A stretch of 64,000 nt of DNA from contig NZ_FNFV01000004.1 of the NCBI RefSeq assembly GCF_900102905.1, positions 186,001 to 250,000 on the forward strand. Reading direction: 5' to 3'. The notes below the pieces were generated by a model, which saw only the letters and a list, made by a program, of their open reading frames with translations, was not told the DNA's origin and searched no databases. Of this stretch, positions 54,654 to 63,204 are shown piece after piece. Position numbers and translations under genes: made by a program. Source of the stretch: Meinhardsimonia xiamenensis. GTDB taxonomy: Bacteria > Pseudomonadota > Alphaproteobacteria > Rhodobacterales > Rhodobacteraceae. Position 1 is the first letter of the stretch; every line of letters begins with the position of its first letter.

Positions 54654-55058
54654 ATGCGAGAATTGAAGAAAATTCTTCATGTTGAGGATGACCCCGATAT
54701 TTCGGAGATCACGCGCATGGCGCTCGAGGGGCTGCACGGCTTTGCCGTCTGTTCCTGCCTGGAATGGCGAGACGCGCTCGAGAAATGTGTGGAGTTCAAG
54801 CCCGATCTCTTGCTTCTTGACGTGATGATGCCCGGCAAGACCGGCCCCGAGCTGCTCACGGAGCTGCGGCGCCTGCCCGGCATGGAGCGGACGCCGGCCA
54901 TATTCATGACCGCCAAGGTGCAGGCCTCGGAGATCGAGGCATTTCTTGCAGCAGGCGCCATCGCGGTGCTGACAAAGCCCTTCGATCCGATGACACTCGG
55001 TGATCAGATCCGCGCGGAGTGGGCACGCCACGCATCCGCCGCGGCGGCCGAAGCCTGA
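54654..55058 (+). CDS. Single-domain response regulator
   Basis: 134 residues, a receiver domain alone. Acidic pair EDD near residues 11-13, phospho-acceptor Asp56 in LLLLDVMMPGKTG, Thr in FMTAK and Lys108 in LTKPFDP are all present, so it should be phosphorylated. It starts 25 bases after the giant kinase gene and lacks any output domain, so it may relay phosphate to the Hpt protein or act by protein contact. Confidence 0.92.
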   Translation: MRELKKILHVEDDPDISEITRMALEGLHGFAVCSCLEWRDALEKCVEFKPDLLLLDVMMPGKTGPELLTELRRLPGMERTPAIFMTAKVQASEIEAFLAAGAIAVLTKPFDPMTLGDQIRAEWARHASAAAAEA

Positions 55059-55310
55059 GCTTCCCCGGCGCCAGCCCGCTCGTGCCGGTTCGGAGAGACC
55101 GGCGTCGGCGCTGCCGGCGCCGGCTTGTCGCCTTGGGAGGCCGGACCGGGCCACGCCCGGAAGAGTGGCGCTGCGGGCCGCGTGCCTGACAGGCGCGGCC
55201 CTCGCGTTCGCCAGGATCGGCCATTTCGGGGCTCGTGAGGTGCCGGGCAGGCGCCATTCCTGACGCCGCGTCCCGGTTCGTGTCGGCGGACGTTTGCGCG
55301 TTCGGCCGGG

Positions 55311-55643
55311 TCAGCTGGCGCGTTCGGCGCGCTCTATTTCGCGGATGAGCAGCTCAAGCCGCGCCGCCACGCGCGCCAGAGCGGCGGGAGCGACATTGCC
55401 CGCGGCGAGCTGCGCCTGGGTTTCGTGCTCGCACTCCGCGGCGCGCGTGCCGAGTTCGGCGAACCCGAGTGTTGCGGCCGTGCCGTGTATCTTGTGAGCG
55501 CGAAATTGCACCTCTTCCAGGATGTCCTGCGTTGCCCGGCCGGACACGAGTTGATCAAGAAGCGGGCGCAGCCGCGCGCCATGCTCGCGAAGCTGCTCGG
55601 CGTAGCGTTTGCGGATCCTGGCGATGGCGTCTTCCATCGGCAT
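55311..55643 (-). CDS. Hpt (histidine phosphotransfer) protein
   Basis: 110 residues, all helical. The phospho-acceptor His50 lies in QFRAHKIHGTAATLG, the place of the AHxLKGxA motif, and the following LGTRAAECEHETQAQL helix fits the four-helix Hpt bundle. A second ATG two codons in is possible. It is transcribed towards the receiver gene and lies 56 bases from the other regulator gene, upstream of it on the same strand. It is the expected carrier between the receivers of this locus. Confidence 0.8.
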   Translation of the reverse strand: MPMEDAIARIRKRYAEQLREHGARLRPLLDQLVSGRATQDILEEVQFRAHKIHGTAATLGFAELGTRAAECEHETQAQLAAGNVAPAALARVAARLELLIREIERAERAS

Positions 55644-55699
55644 CCGGCATGGCCTCCCCTAGCAAACGGTCGAATGGCCGCCCGCGCAGCACCACCCGC

Positions 55700-56728
55700 C
55701 TACCAGTAGACGTGCGTCAACTCCCTTTGCCGCGGCGCGCCGCCCGTGACGGTGGGCAAAATGGCCGCGCCAGCTCGCTTTCCGGCGACAACGCGCAAGG
55801 CCTTTTTCTCGACCGCCTCGATCGCCTCGTGCAGCGGCGCCAGCGCGCCGCCTGCGCGGAAGAGACGGTGCGCCGCGGGTTCGCCGATGACGGCCGCAAC
55901 CGGAATCGGTGTCGTGTCGTCATAGACCGGCATGATCTCGTCGAGCCGCACCTGCAGGTTTGCCTTGAGGTCGGCGCACAGCGCGTCGGCATCGCGGCGG
56001 TCGCAGGCGATGGTGAAAAGCCCCGAGCCGCGGTAGGCCATCAGATAGGCGTGGCCGCGCATGCTTTCGGCCAGAGCCTCGGCGATGTCGGTGAGGAAAA
56101 AGCGGAAGCTTCGCGCCGAGCAGCGCTCGAAGATCTCGGCGATGTTGGCCACTTTCGCCGCCAGGATCGACGACATGAACTGACGGCCGCGGCTCAGTTG
56201 CAGGAGGTAATTCTCGAAGGCGAGGTATTCGATCATCCCGTCGATGTCGGGGATGCTCACCGGCTCGGTGAGCAGCGCGCGGTCCTTGATCTCGCTTTCC
56301 TTGCGCGCCGACATCAGTGCGACCTGGTGTTCAAGGGCGCGGCGGCGCTCCTCGATGATGGTCTCGGCGTTGCGCAGCCGGGTGATGAGCTCGATCACCT
56401 CGAAGGGCTTGGTGATGTAGTCCGAGGCACCGGCGGCGAAGGCGCGGTCGATATAGGACTTTTCGGCCATTGCCGTGAGCATCAGGATCGGCGCCCGCGC
56501 ATATTGCGGAAACTGTCTGATGCGCCGGCACAGCTCGATGCCGTCCATCTGCGGCATCTGGATGTCGAGCAGAAAGCAGTCGAAGGGTTGGCGCGCGGTG
56601 TTCAGGATCTCGAGCGCCCTGGCGCCCGAATCGGCAACTTCAATGTCGGCGTATCCGGCGCTGGCCAGGATCTCGCGCAGCAGCTCGAGGATGATGGCGT
56701 CGTCATCGACCGCGAGGATCCGTATCAT
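55700..56728 (-). CDS. Response regulator with degenerate GGDEF-like output domain
   Basis: 342 residues from the ATG at 56728 (AGGAG just upstream). The receiver (1-125) is intact: VDDD at 7-10, Asp55 in FLLDIQMPQMDG, LTAMAE and Lys107 in ITKPFE. A coiled linker (EERRRALEHQVALMSARKES) joins a C-terminal domain of about 170 residues with the outline of a GGDEF fold: FFLTDIAEALAESMRGHAYL, then YRGSGLFTIAC where the GGDEF signature should be, and a final EAVEKKALRV helix. The active-site residues are missing, so it should not make c-di-GMP. It may bind another ligand or protein. Confidence 0.8.
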   Translation of the reverse strand: MIRILAVDDDAIILELLREILASAGYADIEVADSGARALEILNTARQPFDCFLLDIQMPQMDGIELCRRIRQFPQYARAPILMLTAMAEKSYIDRAFAAGASDYITKPFEVIELITRLRNAETIIEERRRALEHQVALMSARKESEIKDRALLTEPVSIPDIDGMIEYLAFENYLLQLSRGRQFMSSILAAKVANIAEIFERCSARSFRFFLTDIAEALAESMRGHAYLMAYRGSGLFTIACDRRDADALCADLKANLQVRLDEIMPVYDDTTPIPVAAVIGEPAAHRLFRAGGALAPLHEAIEAVEKKALRVVAGKRAGAAILPTVTGGAPRQRELTHVYW

Positions 56729-56892
56729 CTGCTCCTGCCTTTCCCTCTTCCCGCGGAGCCTTTCACGCTGCGGGATGGCTCGATTCATGTTTGATTCGAG
56801 TGTGGGTTGTAATTGTGGCGAAATCTCGACCATTTCGGTCAAGCGGACAGGATGCAGGGTCCTTTCGGAGTCATTCGCTGGCGACGGAAGAC

Positions 56893-56967
56893 TGGCTGGG
56901 GTGGTAGGATTCGAACCTACGGTACACGGTACCAAAAACCGCTGCCTTACCACTTGGCTACACCCCA
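56893..56967 (-). tRNA. tRNA-Gln (anticodon TTG)
   Basis: 75 bases with encoded CCA. Acceptor TGGGGTG/CACCCCA, D arm TAGCCAAGTGGTAAGGC, anticodon loop TTTTGGT with anticodon TTG, T arm GTAGG-TTCGAAT-CCTAC and discriminator G: the standard tRNA-Gln. Confidence 0.96.
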
Positions 56968-56979
56968 GCGGTGGGCAGC

Positions 56980-57008
56980 TAGTTACTCAACCACGGCGCC
57001 CACTGCAA
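56980..57008 (-). promoter_or_regulatory. Possible promoter of tRNA-Gln
   Basis: On the minus strand TTGCAG, 17 bases, TAACTA, ending 12 bases before the tRNA. Spacing and position are right; both hexamers are imperfect. Confidence 0.35.
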
Positions 57009-57044
57009 GAGCCGCGTGGTGAAATTTTCCGGCGACGGAAGGGT

Positions 57045-57878
57045 TCAGAAGCCCGTTCGGCGCGCCTTGGCAACGCGGTCGAGAGCCACCAGTTCGGCCA
57101 GCAGATCGGGCAGCCACGAGAGGGGCAGCATGTTGGGCCCGTCCGACGGCGCGCGGTCGGGGTCATCGTGGGTTTCGAGAAACACGGCCGCAACGCCGAC
57201 AGCCACCGCCGCCCGGGCGAGAACCGGCGCCATGCGCCGGTTGCCGCCCGATCGCCCCGAGGCCCCGCCGGGGGACTGCACGGCGTGAGTCGCATCCATC
57301 ACCACCGGATGGCCCGATGCCCTCATGACCTCAAGGCCGGTCATGTCGGCAACCAGTGCGTGATAGCCGAAAAAGGTGCCGCGCTCGGTAAGAACCACCG
57401 CCTCGCCACCGCCTGCCGCAACCTTCGCCGCGGCATGAGTCATGTCCGCGGGGGCGAGAAACTGCCCCTTCTTGATGTTCACCGGCTTGCCGGTGGCTCC
57501 GGCCGCGATGAGAAGATCGGTCTGACGGCACAGGAACGCCGGAATCTGCAAGAGATCCACCGCCTCTGCGGCCGCGGCGCACTGGCCCGGCAAATGCACG
57601 TCAGTTGTGACCGGAAGGCCGAAGTCGCGCTTGATCCGTGCGAGAATGGCGAGCCCCTCTTCCATCCCCACGCCGCGCGGCGCGTCGGCCGAGGTGCGAT
57701 TGGCCTTGTCGAAGCTGGACTTGAAGATGAGAGGCACACCTGCCGCCTCGGCGATGCCCGCAAGACGGCCGGCCATCATGCGCGCATGCGCCTCGCTCTC
57801 GATCTGGCAGGGACCGGCAATCAACGCGAGCGGCAGGTCATTGCCGAGTTCGACCCCCCCGACGCTGACGTGTCTCAC
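57045..57878 (-). CDS. kdsA: 3-deoxy-8-phosphooctulonate (Kdo-8-P) synthase
   Basis: 277 residues, family length. It joins arabinose-5-phosphate and phosphoenolpyruvate. Motifs: LIAGPCQIESEAHA, FKSSFDKANRTS, TDVHLPGQC, IPAFLCRQTDLL, KKGQFLAPADM and VMDATHAVQSPGG. It lies seven bases after the capsule-export gene kpsE on the same strand, which suggests that the Kdo is used at least partly as the lipid-linked poly-Kdo base of the capsule as well as for lipid A. Confidence 0.96.
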   Translation of the reverse strand: MRHVSVGGVELGNDLPLALIAGPCQIESEAHARMMAGRLAGIAEAAGVPLIFKSSFDKANRTSADAPRGVGMEEGLAILARIKRDFGLPVTTDVHLPGQCAAAAEAVDLLQIPAFLCRQTDLLIAAGATGKPVNIKKGQFLAPADMTHAAAKVAAGGGEAVVLTERGTFFGYHALVADMTGLEVMRASGHPVVMDATHAVQSPGGASGRSGGNRRMAPVLARAAVAVGVAAVFLETHDDPDRAPSDGPNMLPLSWLPDLLAELVALDRVAKARRTGF

Positions 57879-57885
57879 CGCGCGC

Positions 57886-59520
57886 TCATCCCGAAACCTG
57901 CTCGCGCAACACCGAGGCGGTGAGCGAGATCATCAGGTAGATGCCCGAGAAGATGACGAGCGCCAGCACGGAATTCTCGAAGGCGCGCGGATAGGTCGCC
58001 TCATCGGGGGCCACCGGGCTCACGCCCATCGACAGGAAGCGGGTCTGGCGATTGGCCTCGATTCGCGCTGCCTCGAGCTGCTGCAGCGCCTGGGTCATCA
58101 TCAACTGCCGTGTCTGCAGCTCGGTCTCGGCCAGCCGGAGCTGCCCGGTGATCTGCGCGAGCGAGGCGGAGTTGGTGCCGCTCTGGGTCATCTGTGCGCG
58201 CAACTCGGCGATGAGCGCCTCGAGGCGTTCAATATCGCCCCTCACGCCCTCCACGCGCGCCCTGTTGGGGCGGGGGTTGTCGAGGAGCTGCTGCAGTTCC
58301 AGCCGTTTCTGGAGCAGTTGAGTTTCGAAGGTGGTGATCTGTCCGAGCAGCGCGCCGCTTTCGGCGGCGGGGTCGAAAACGCCCAGCCGCTCCTGCAGCT
58401 CCTGCACCCGGCGCTGGGCCTCGATGAGCCTGGCTTCCGCCTCCTCGAAGGCTTCGCGCGCGCCCTTCATCTGATCTTCACGCAGGCGATGGGTGAGCTG
58501 ATCGACCTGCTCTTCGGCATATTCGATCAGCTTTCTCGAGAAGGCGACGCTCAGTTGGGGGTCGGGCGCGATCACACGCATCTTTACCACGCCTTCCGTC
58601 GGATCGTAGCCGACCTTCACCACCCGCCGATAAAGCTTGTAGGCGTCCTCCATGGAGGCGTTGGGATCCAGCCTTTGAAGCGGGTCGATCGTGGGGGCGC
58701 TGAAGTGCTTGCGAAAGCCCAAGTCCGCGTCGAGGCGCAGCATCGCATCGCGCGACTGCAGATAGCCCTGAACGGTGATCGAGTCCTGCGATGTGGCGAA
58801 GCCGGTTCCCGAAAACAGCCCGCCGAGCTGAGAGGTGGAAGGGGCGTCCGCCTTCTGGATGACGAACTCGGTGTTCGTCTCGTACATCGGTGTGGCGATC
58901 GCGAAGTAGTAATAGCTCGTGATGATTGTCGGCAGCACCACGAAAAAGAACAGCCGGACCACGAGCTGCGCCATCTTGCGCCGGCGGCGGCGGACGATGT
59001 CGCGCTGCATGCGCATGATCTGGGCCGCACGCTGATCTTCGGCGAGAACCTGGGTCGAGGGGACAGGCGCTGCCTTCACCGTTTGCGGGAGCTTCGGCTC
59101 GGTCTCCTCGCCGCCGCCGCGGTTGGGGACCACGAGCTCAAGCATGTTGGCGCGCTCGAAGGGGTCGATTCCCCGCTGGCGCAGCAAGCGCACGGCATCG
59201 AAATCGGACGTGGGCGAGAGCCCATGCCTCTGGGCCACGCGCCGCGCCATGCGAAGCTGGCGGCCGGTGAGCCCTTCGCGGCGGATGGCGTCGATTTCGG
59301 CCTCGGCCCTCACTTCGGCGGCCGATGACACCTCGGCTCCGGCCCGCGCGGTGGGATAGGCGCGGCTGCCCAGCCCGTCCTCGACTTCGGTGTCGAGCGG
59401 ATTCTCACCCGAGGCGCGCTGCCCGGCTTCGGGGCGCGGCTGCGCGTCGGCGGCAGGTGCCTCGGCGGCCGGACCGCTTCTGCGGATGCGGAATTTCCTA
59501 GCCTTGGGCTTGGTAGTCAT
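57886..59520 (-). CDS. Capsule polysaccharide export inner-membrane protein (KpsE/Wzz-like)
   Basis: 544 residues. An unusually long cytoplasmic N-terminus (about 183 residues) rich in Arg/Ala contains a conserved-looking helix pair RQLRMARRVAQRHGLSP and RLLRQRGIDPFE. Then a helix (184-207, FFFVVLPTIITSYYYFAIA), the Wzz-type periplasmic part with KADAPSTSQLGGLFSG and ITVQGYLQSRDAMLRLDAD, long coiled coils (about 345-500), and a C-terminal helix (ENSVLALVIFSGIYLMISLT). This is the KpsE polysaccharide co-polymerase layout. It overlaps the KpsT gene by 23 bases. The permease kpsM and the outer-membrane channel kpsD are not in the window. Confidence 0.85.
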   Translation of the reverse strand: MTTKPKARKFRIRRSGPAAEAPAADAQPRPEAGQRASGENPLDTEVEDGLGSRAYPTARAGAEVSSAAEVRAEAEIDAIRREGLTGRQLRMARRVAQRHGLSPTSDFDAVRLLRQRGIDPFERANMLELVVPNRGGGEETEPKLPQTVKAAPVPSTQVLAEDQRAAQIMRMQRDIVRRRRRKMAQLVVRLFFFVVLPTIITSYYYFAIATPMYETNTEFVIQKADAPSTSQLGGLFSGTGFATSQDSITVQGYLQSRDAMLRLDADLGFRKHFSAPTIDPLQRLDPNASMEDAYKLYRRVVKVGYDPTEGVVKMRVIAPDPQLSVAFSRKLIEYAEEQVDQLTHRLREDQMKGAREAFEEAEARLIEAQRRVQELQERLGVFDPAAESGALLGQITTFETQLLQKRLELQQLLDNPRPNRARVEGVRGDIERLEALIAELRAQMTQSGTNSASLAQITGQLRLAETELQTRQLMMTQALQQLEAARIEANRQTRFLSMGVSPVAPDEATYPRAFENSVLALVIFSGIYLMISLTASVLREQVSG

Positions 59521-60172
59521 AGAGGGCCCTCGCTTCCTCGAGCGTATCGAACATGTAGAGCTGCCCGTCGCGAAGGACAGCGGCCGAGCGGCAGAGCTTT
59601 TCAAGTGTCTTCGGCTGATGCGAGACGACCACAACCGTGCGGTCGCGAAGCCGCTCGCGCAGGATGTCGCCAGCCTTGCGGTTGAATTCCACGTCCGTGG
59701 ATGAGGGCATGCCCTCATCGATCAGGTAAAGGTCGAAATCGAGCACCAGAAGCAGCGCGAAGTTCAGCCGCGAGCGCATGCCCGAGGAATAGGTTCCGAT
59801 CGGCATGTCGAAATATTCCTCAAGCCCGCATACCCAGCGGCAGAAGGCCTCCACGTAATCGGGGTCGAGCCCGTAGAGCCGGGCGATGTAGCGCACATTT
59901 TCCCGGCCGGTGTGCCGCGGCACCAGCCCGCCCATGAACCCGAGCGGAAAGGAGACGCGGCCATAGCGGCGGATCCTGCCTTCATCGGGCTTCTCCAGGC
60001 CGGCCATCATGTTGACGAGCGTGGTCTTGCCGGTGCCGTTCGGCGCGAGAATCCCGAGCGAATTGCCGCGTTCCACGACAAAGGAGGCGCGGTCAAGGAT
60101 GACCTTGCGACGCTTGCCGGTCCAGAAGGACTTCGACACGTTCTCGAATTCGAGCAGTCGCTCCGCAAACAC
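59498..60172 (-). CDS. Capsule polysaccharide ABC transporter ATPase (KpsT-like)
   Basis: 224 residues from a GTG. Walker A LAPNGTGKTTL, the KpsT-type signature TYSSGMRSRLNFAL in place of LSGGQ, Walker B LYLIDEGMPSSTD with Glu, and the switch His in VVSHQP. The region FPLGFMGGLVPRHTGRENVR is typical of polysaccharide exporters. It energises export of Kdo-linked capsule. A promoter with a palindrome over the -35 lies upstream. Confidence 0.9.
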   Translation of the reverse strand: MFAERLLEFENVSKSFWTGKRRKVILDRASFVVERGNSLGILAPNGTGKTTLVNMMAGLEKPDEGRIRRYGRVSFPLGFMGGLVPRHTGRENVRYIARLYGLDPDYVEAFCRWVCGLEEYFDMPIGTYSSGMRSRLNFALLLVLDFDLYLIDEGMPSSTDVEFNRKAGDILRERLRDRTVVVVSHQPKTLEKLCRSAAVLRDGQLYMFDTLEEARALYDYQAQG

Positions 60173-60273
60173 CGTTCCGCCGCCCTGTCCTGCCTGCCTG
60201 ACGTGTGGCCTCTTCTGCCGCGGCTTGCCGCCGCTCGTGCCATCGCGGTCAGATAGCGCGGATTTTGGTCAAG

Positions 60274-60303
60274 ATTATGTCCAGACTGTTTTTCGGAACT
60301 CAA
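60274..60303 (-). promoter_or_regulatory. Predicted promoter of the kps genes
   Basis: On the minus strand TTGAGT, 18 bases, CATAAT, about 100 bases before the KpsT start. The -10 matches five of six. The -35 is covered by the palindrome at 60300-60310. Confidence 0.45.
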
Positions 60304-60310
60304 CAGTTGA
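60300..60310. promoter_or_regulatory. Palindrome TCAACAGTTGA over the kps -35 region
   Basis: TCAAC-A-GTTGA is a perfect 5+1+5 palindrome that overlaps the -35 hexamer, a common position for a repressor or activator site. The regulator is unknown. Confidence 0.35.
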
Positions 60311-60334
60311 CGCAACGGTGTCCGTGAAGTGACA

Positions 60335-60361
60335 GGGGCCGCACACTTGCCGCGCGGCCCC
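60335..60361 (-). terminator. Terminator-like hairpin after nhaA
   Basis: GGGGCCGC and GCGGCCCC form an 8-base perfect stem with an 11-base loop, 27 bases beyond the nhaA stop. On the plus strand it is followed by TTT, on the minus strand not. Confidence 0.5.
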
Positions 60362-60387
60362 TTTCGAGTGGCATTCCTCGCGGCGGT

Positions 60388-61650
60388 TCAGCCGTGCTGC
60401 TTCTGCACCCGGAAGAGAATGCCGGCGATGACCGACATGGCAGCCGCCCCGAAGCTGAACAATGCGCCCATCTTGGCCGCGTCCTGCACCGGGCCGGCCT
60501 CGAACGCGACCGAGGCCACGAACAGGGCGACCGTGAAGCCGATGGCGGCCACGCAGCCAAGCACAAACAGATCCGCCATGCGCATGCCGACCGGCAGGCC
60601 GAGCTTCAGCGGCCCGGAGGCGAGCCAGCCGAACAGGAAGATGCCCACGGGTTTGCCGACGAGCAGCCCGGCCAGGACCAGCCAGGTCGGCGTACCGATG
60701 GCGGCGAACTCGACGCCGGCGTTGGCCAGCCCGAAGAAGAACAGAATCACCTCCACGGGCTGCTTGAGCATGTGCTCGATGTCGTTGAGCAGATCGTGAA
60801 GGAACCTTTCCGCGTCCGCAAAGATGCCGAATGCCCGGTCGGCGTGCGGAATCGCCGGAATGACCGGCAGCAGGCCGAGGGCCGGGTGCAGCCCCGCCTC
60901 CTGAAAGCCGTACCAGCTCAGCGCGCCGGCAATCGCATAGGGCCAGAATGACAGCCGCTTTCGCACCCATGTGGAGTTGGGGCGGGCCTGATTGCCGCGG
61001 TCGAGCCGGCGCGGCAGCCAGTTGAAGAGGACGAAGGCGGCCAGGGCCGCTCCCGCCGAAAGCAGAAGCCACTGTGGCGCGAGTTCGCCGGAAGGGTAGA
61101 AGACGGCCAGAATGATGAGCCCCGCGGCGTCATCGGCGATGGCAAGCAGCAGCAGGAAGCGCACTGCAGGGTGACCGGCGCCGAAGACCATCCGTCCCAC
61201 GAGATAGGAGAACGCGATGTCGGTGGCCGTCGGTATGGCCCAGCCGCGCGCAACTGCATCGTAGACATCCGAGCCGAGGAAGGCGGCAAGGCCGAGATAG
61301 ACGGCGACCGGGCCCGCCATGCCGCCAATCGTGGCGATCAGCGGCGTCGCGGCCTTCCGGCCGCGCAGCGAGCCGTTCTCGAGGATGATGGCTTCCCACA
61401 CCTCCTTGCCGGCGATGAAGAAGAAGAAGGCCATCCCCACGTCGTTGACGAGGTAGTGGAGGGTCAGCGTCCTGTGCACTTCTCCGGCTTCGTCGTAATG
61501 GGCATGGCCGATGATGAAGTCGTCGATCAGCACGTACTCGACGAAATCATGGTATCCGTGCGGGTCCAGGTTGGCCCACACCAGCGCGACGAGTGCCCCT
61601 CCGATCAGCAGAAGCGAATACTCGGAGAGGAAGTTCCAGACCTTGTACAT
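60388..61650 (-). CDS. nhaA: Na+/H+ antiporter NhaA
   Basis: 420 residues from the ATG at 61650 (AGGGAA upstream), about eleven helices. The ion-binding Asp pair is seen in LLLAIADDAAGLIILA; VNDVGMAFFFFIAGKEV and WAIPTATDIAFS are typical NhaA segments. It exchanges sodium for protons and keeps cytoplasmic pH and sodium low, expected for a marine or salt-tolerant bacterium. The last helices end in GILFRVQKQHG. Confidence 0.94.
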   Translation of the reverse strand: MYKVWNFLSEYSLLLIGGALVALVWANLDPHGYHDFVEYVLIDDFIIGHAHYDEAGEVHRTLTLHYLVNDVGMAFFFFIAGKEVWEAIILENGSLRGRKAATPLIATIGGMAGPVAVYLGLAAFLGSDVYDAVARGWAIPTATDIAFSYLVGRMVFGAGHPAVRFLLLLAIADDAAGLIILAVFYPSGELAPQWLLLSAGAALAAFVLFNWLPRRLDRGNQARPNSTWVRKRLSFWPYAIAGALSWYGFQEAGLHPALGLLPVIPAIPHADRAFGIFADAERFLHDLLNDIEHMLKQPVEVILFFFGLANAGVEFAAIGTPTWLVLAGLLVGKPVGIFLFGWLASGPLKLGLPVGMRMADLFVLGCVAAIGFTVALFVASVAFEAGPVQDAAKMGALFSFGAAAMSVIAGILFRVQKQHG

Positions 61651-61773
61651 GCGAATTCCCTGTTGCTGATCGCCGCTTCGGATAGTGGAATCGCCACAGA
61701 CCGGCAAGCGCGGCAGCGGGTGCGGCGGCGCGGGTCGATTTGCACTTTTCCGGCGATCGGCTACACGGGCTTC

Positions 61774-62397
61774 ATGCAACCTGCCACCGCCGCCGAATGG
61801 CTTGACACGCTTAAGGCCGAGATCAGGCGCTGCCGCCACTGCGCCGCGCGCTTTGCCGCCACGGCGACGGCCCATGAGCCGCGGCCGGTGGTGTGGTTCG
61901 GCGCGACGGCGCGCATTCTCATTGTCGGTCAGGCGCCGGGAATGCGCGTGCATGAGGCGGGCGTGCCCTTCCGCGACCCTTCCGGCGACCGGCTGCGCGA
62001 ATGGATGGGGGTGGATGAGGCCACCTTCTATGACATCTCCCGCATCGCCATCGTGCCGATGGCCTTCTGCTTTCCAGGCTATGACGGGCGCGGTGCCGAT
62101 CTGCCCCCGCCGCCCGATTGCGCGCGAAAATGGCGCCAGCGCGTGATGGAGGCATTGCCGCGCCCGCGTCTGACGCTGCTCATCGGCGGCCATGCCCAGC
62201 GCTGGCACCTCGGACGGGAGGCCGCACGGGCCGGCGTCACGCGCACCGTGGCAAACTGGCGTGCCTGCGCGCCTGATGTCCTGCCCTTGCCGCACCCGTC
62301 CTGGCGCAACACGGCCTGGCTCAACCGCAACCCCTGGTTTGCCGAGGAGCTCATCCCCGAGCTGCGCCGGCGCGTGAAGGAGGCTCTGGCCACATGA
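61774..62397 (+). CDS. Uracil-DNA glycosylase-family protein
   Basis: 207 residues. A uracil-DNA glycosylase-like fold with motif 1 LIVGQAPGMRVHEAG and a C-terminal motif LPLPHPSWRN in place of the HPS(P/A) loop. The N-terminal pair CRHC would fit two of the four Cys of iron-sulfur family 4/5 enzymes, but the other two are not in the canonical spacing (further Cys in AFCF and DCARK). It may excise a damaged base other than uracil, or be a divergent member. The next gene overlaps it by four bases. Confidence 0.7.
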   Translation: MQPATAAEWLDTLKAEIRRCRHCAARFAATATAHEPRPVVWFGATARILIVGQAPGMRVHEAGVPFRDPSGDRLREWMGVDEATFYDISRIAIVPMAFCFPGYDGRGADLPPPPDCARKWRQRVMEALPRPRLTLLIGGHAQRWHLGREAARAGVTRTVANWRACAPDVLPLPHPSWRNTAWLNRNPWFAEELIPELRRRVKEALAT

Positions 62398-63185
62398 CCG
62401 CGCCCACCCCGCTCGACCGCGCCCACGCCGCCATGGCCGCCGCGCCCGAGAACGAGGCCGCCCGGCTCGCCTTCTACCGCCGCCTTGCCGATGCGGAGCT
62501 CTTCCTGATGCTGCGGGAGGAGCCGCGCGGCGAGGAGATCGAGCCCGAGGTGTTCGAGGTGGAGGGCGCGCCCCATGTGCTTGCCTTCGACACCGAGGAG
62601 CGGCTGGCCGACTTCGCCGCCCGCCCGGTGCCCCATGTGGCACTTTCGGGTCGCACGCTTGCCCGGCTTCTGGCCGGGCAGGGGGCAGGGCTTGGGCTCA
62701 ATCTCGGCGTGCGCGCGTCCGAAACCGTGCTGCCGCCCGAGGCCGTGGCTTGGCTTGCGGCCGCGCTCCCGCCCGAGCCGCGCCGCAGCCAAGGGCGGAT
62801 CGTTGAAGCCCGCCCACCCGCGGGTGTTCCCGAAGCGCTTCTCGAGGCGCTCGCCGAGAAGCTCGCGGCGGCGGCGGGTCTGGCGCAGGCCGCATGGCTG
62901 GCCGAGGTGCGCTACGAGAGTGGGGCGCCAGCCCAGCTCCTCGCCTTCGAGGGCGCGCTGCCCGGTGCCCAAGAGGCACTGGCGCGGGCCTGTGGCGAGG
63001 CGCTCTCGCTCTCGGGCATCGACGCGGGCGCGCTCGATGTCACCTTCCTTGAGCCGGGCAGCCCGGCGATCGAGCGTCTTTCGCGCGTGGCCCTGCGCTT
63101 CGACATTCCCGAGGCGCCGACCGAAACCGTATTGACGCCTGCCGCGCCCGGTACCGATCCGGGAAGTCCGCCGAAGCTGCGCTGA
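62394..63185 (+). CDS. SseB-like protein of unknown function
   Basis: 263 residues, soluble, no signal peptide. The N-terminal part LDRAHAAMAAAPENEAARLA and RRLADAELFLML, with HVLAFDTEERLADF following, matches the SseB domain; the second half resembles SseB C-terminal regions (VRYESGAPAQLLAFEG). SseB homologues outside Salmonella have no known role. It overlaps the glycosylase-family gene by four bases and converges on the reductase gene. Confidence 0.7.
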   Translation: MTAPTPLDRAHAAMAAAPENEAARLAFYRRLADAELFLMLREEPRGEEIEPEVFEVEGAPHVLAFDTEERLADFAARPVPHVALSGRTLARLLAGQGAGLGLNLGVRASETVLPPEAVAWLAAALPPEPRRSQGRIVEARPPAGVPEALLEALAEKLAAAAGLAQAAWLAEVRYESGAPAQLLAFEGALPGAQEALARACGEALSLSGIDAGALDVTFLEPGSPAIERLSRVALRFDIPEAPTETVLTPAAPGTDPGSPPKLR

Positions 63186-63204
63186 AGGCGCGGGGAATGC
63201 CGCC

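Noticed and set aside
55059-55310. Small gene or RNA between the receiver and Hpt genes
   Set aside because: Short open frames have no ribosome site or motif; a small hairpin GCCGGT/ACCGGC at 55084-55103 lacks a U-tract and is weak evidence for a terminator.
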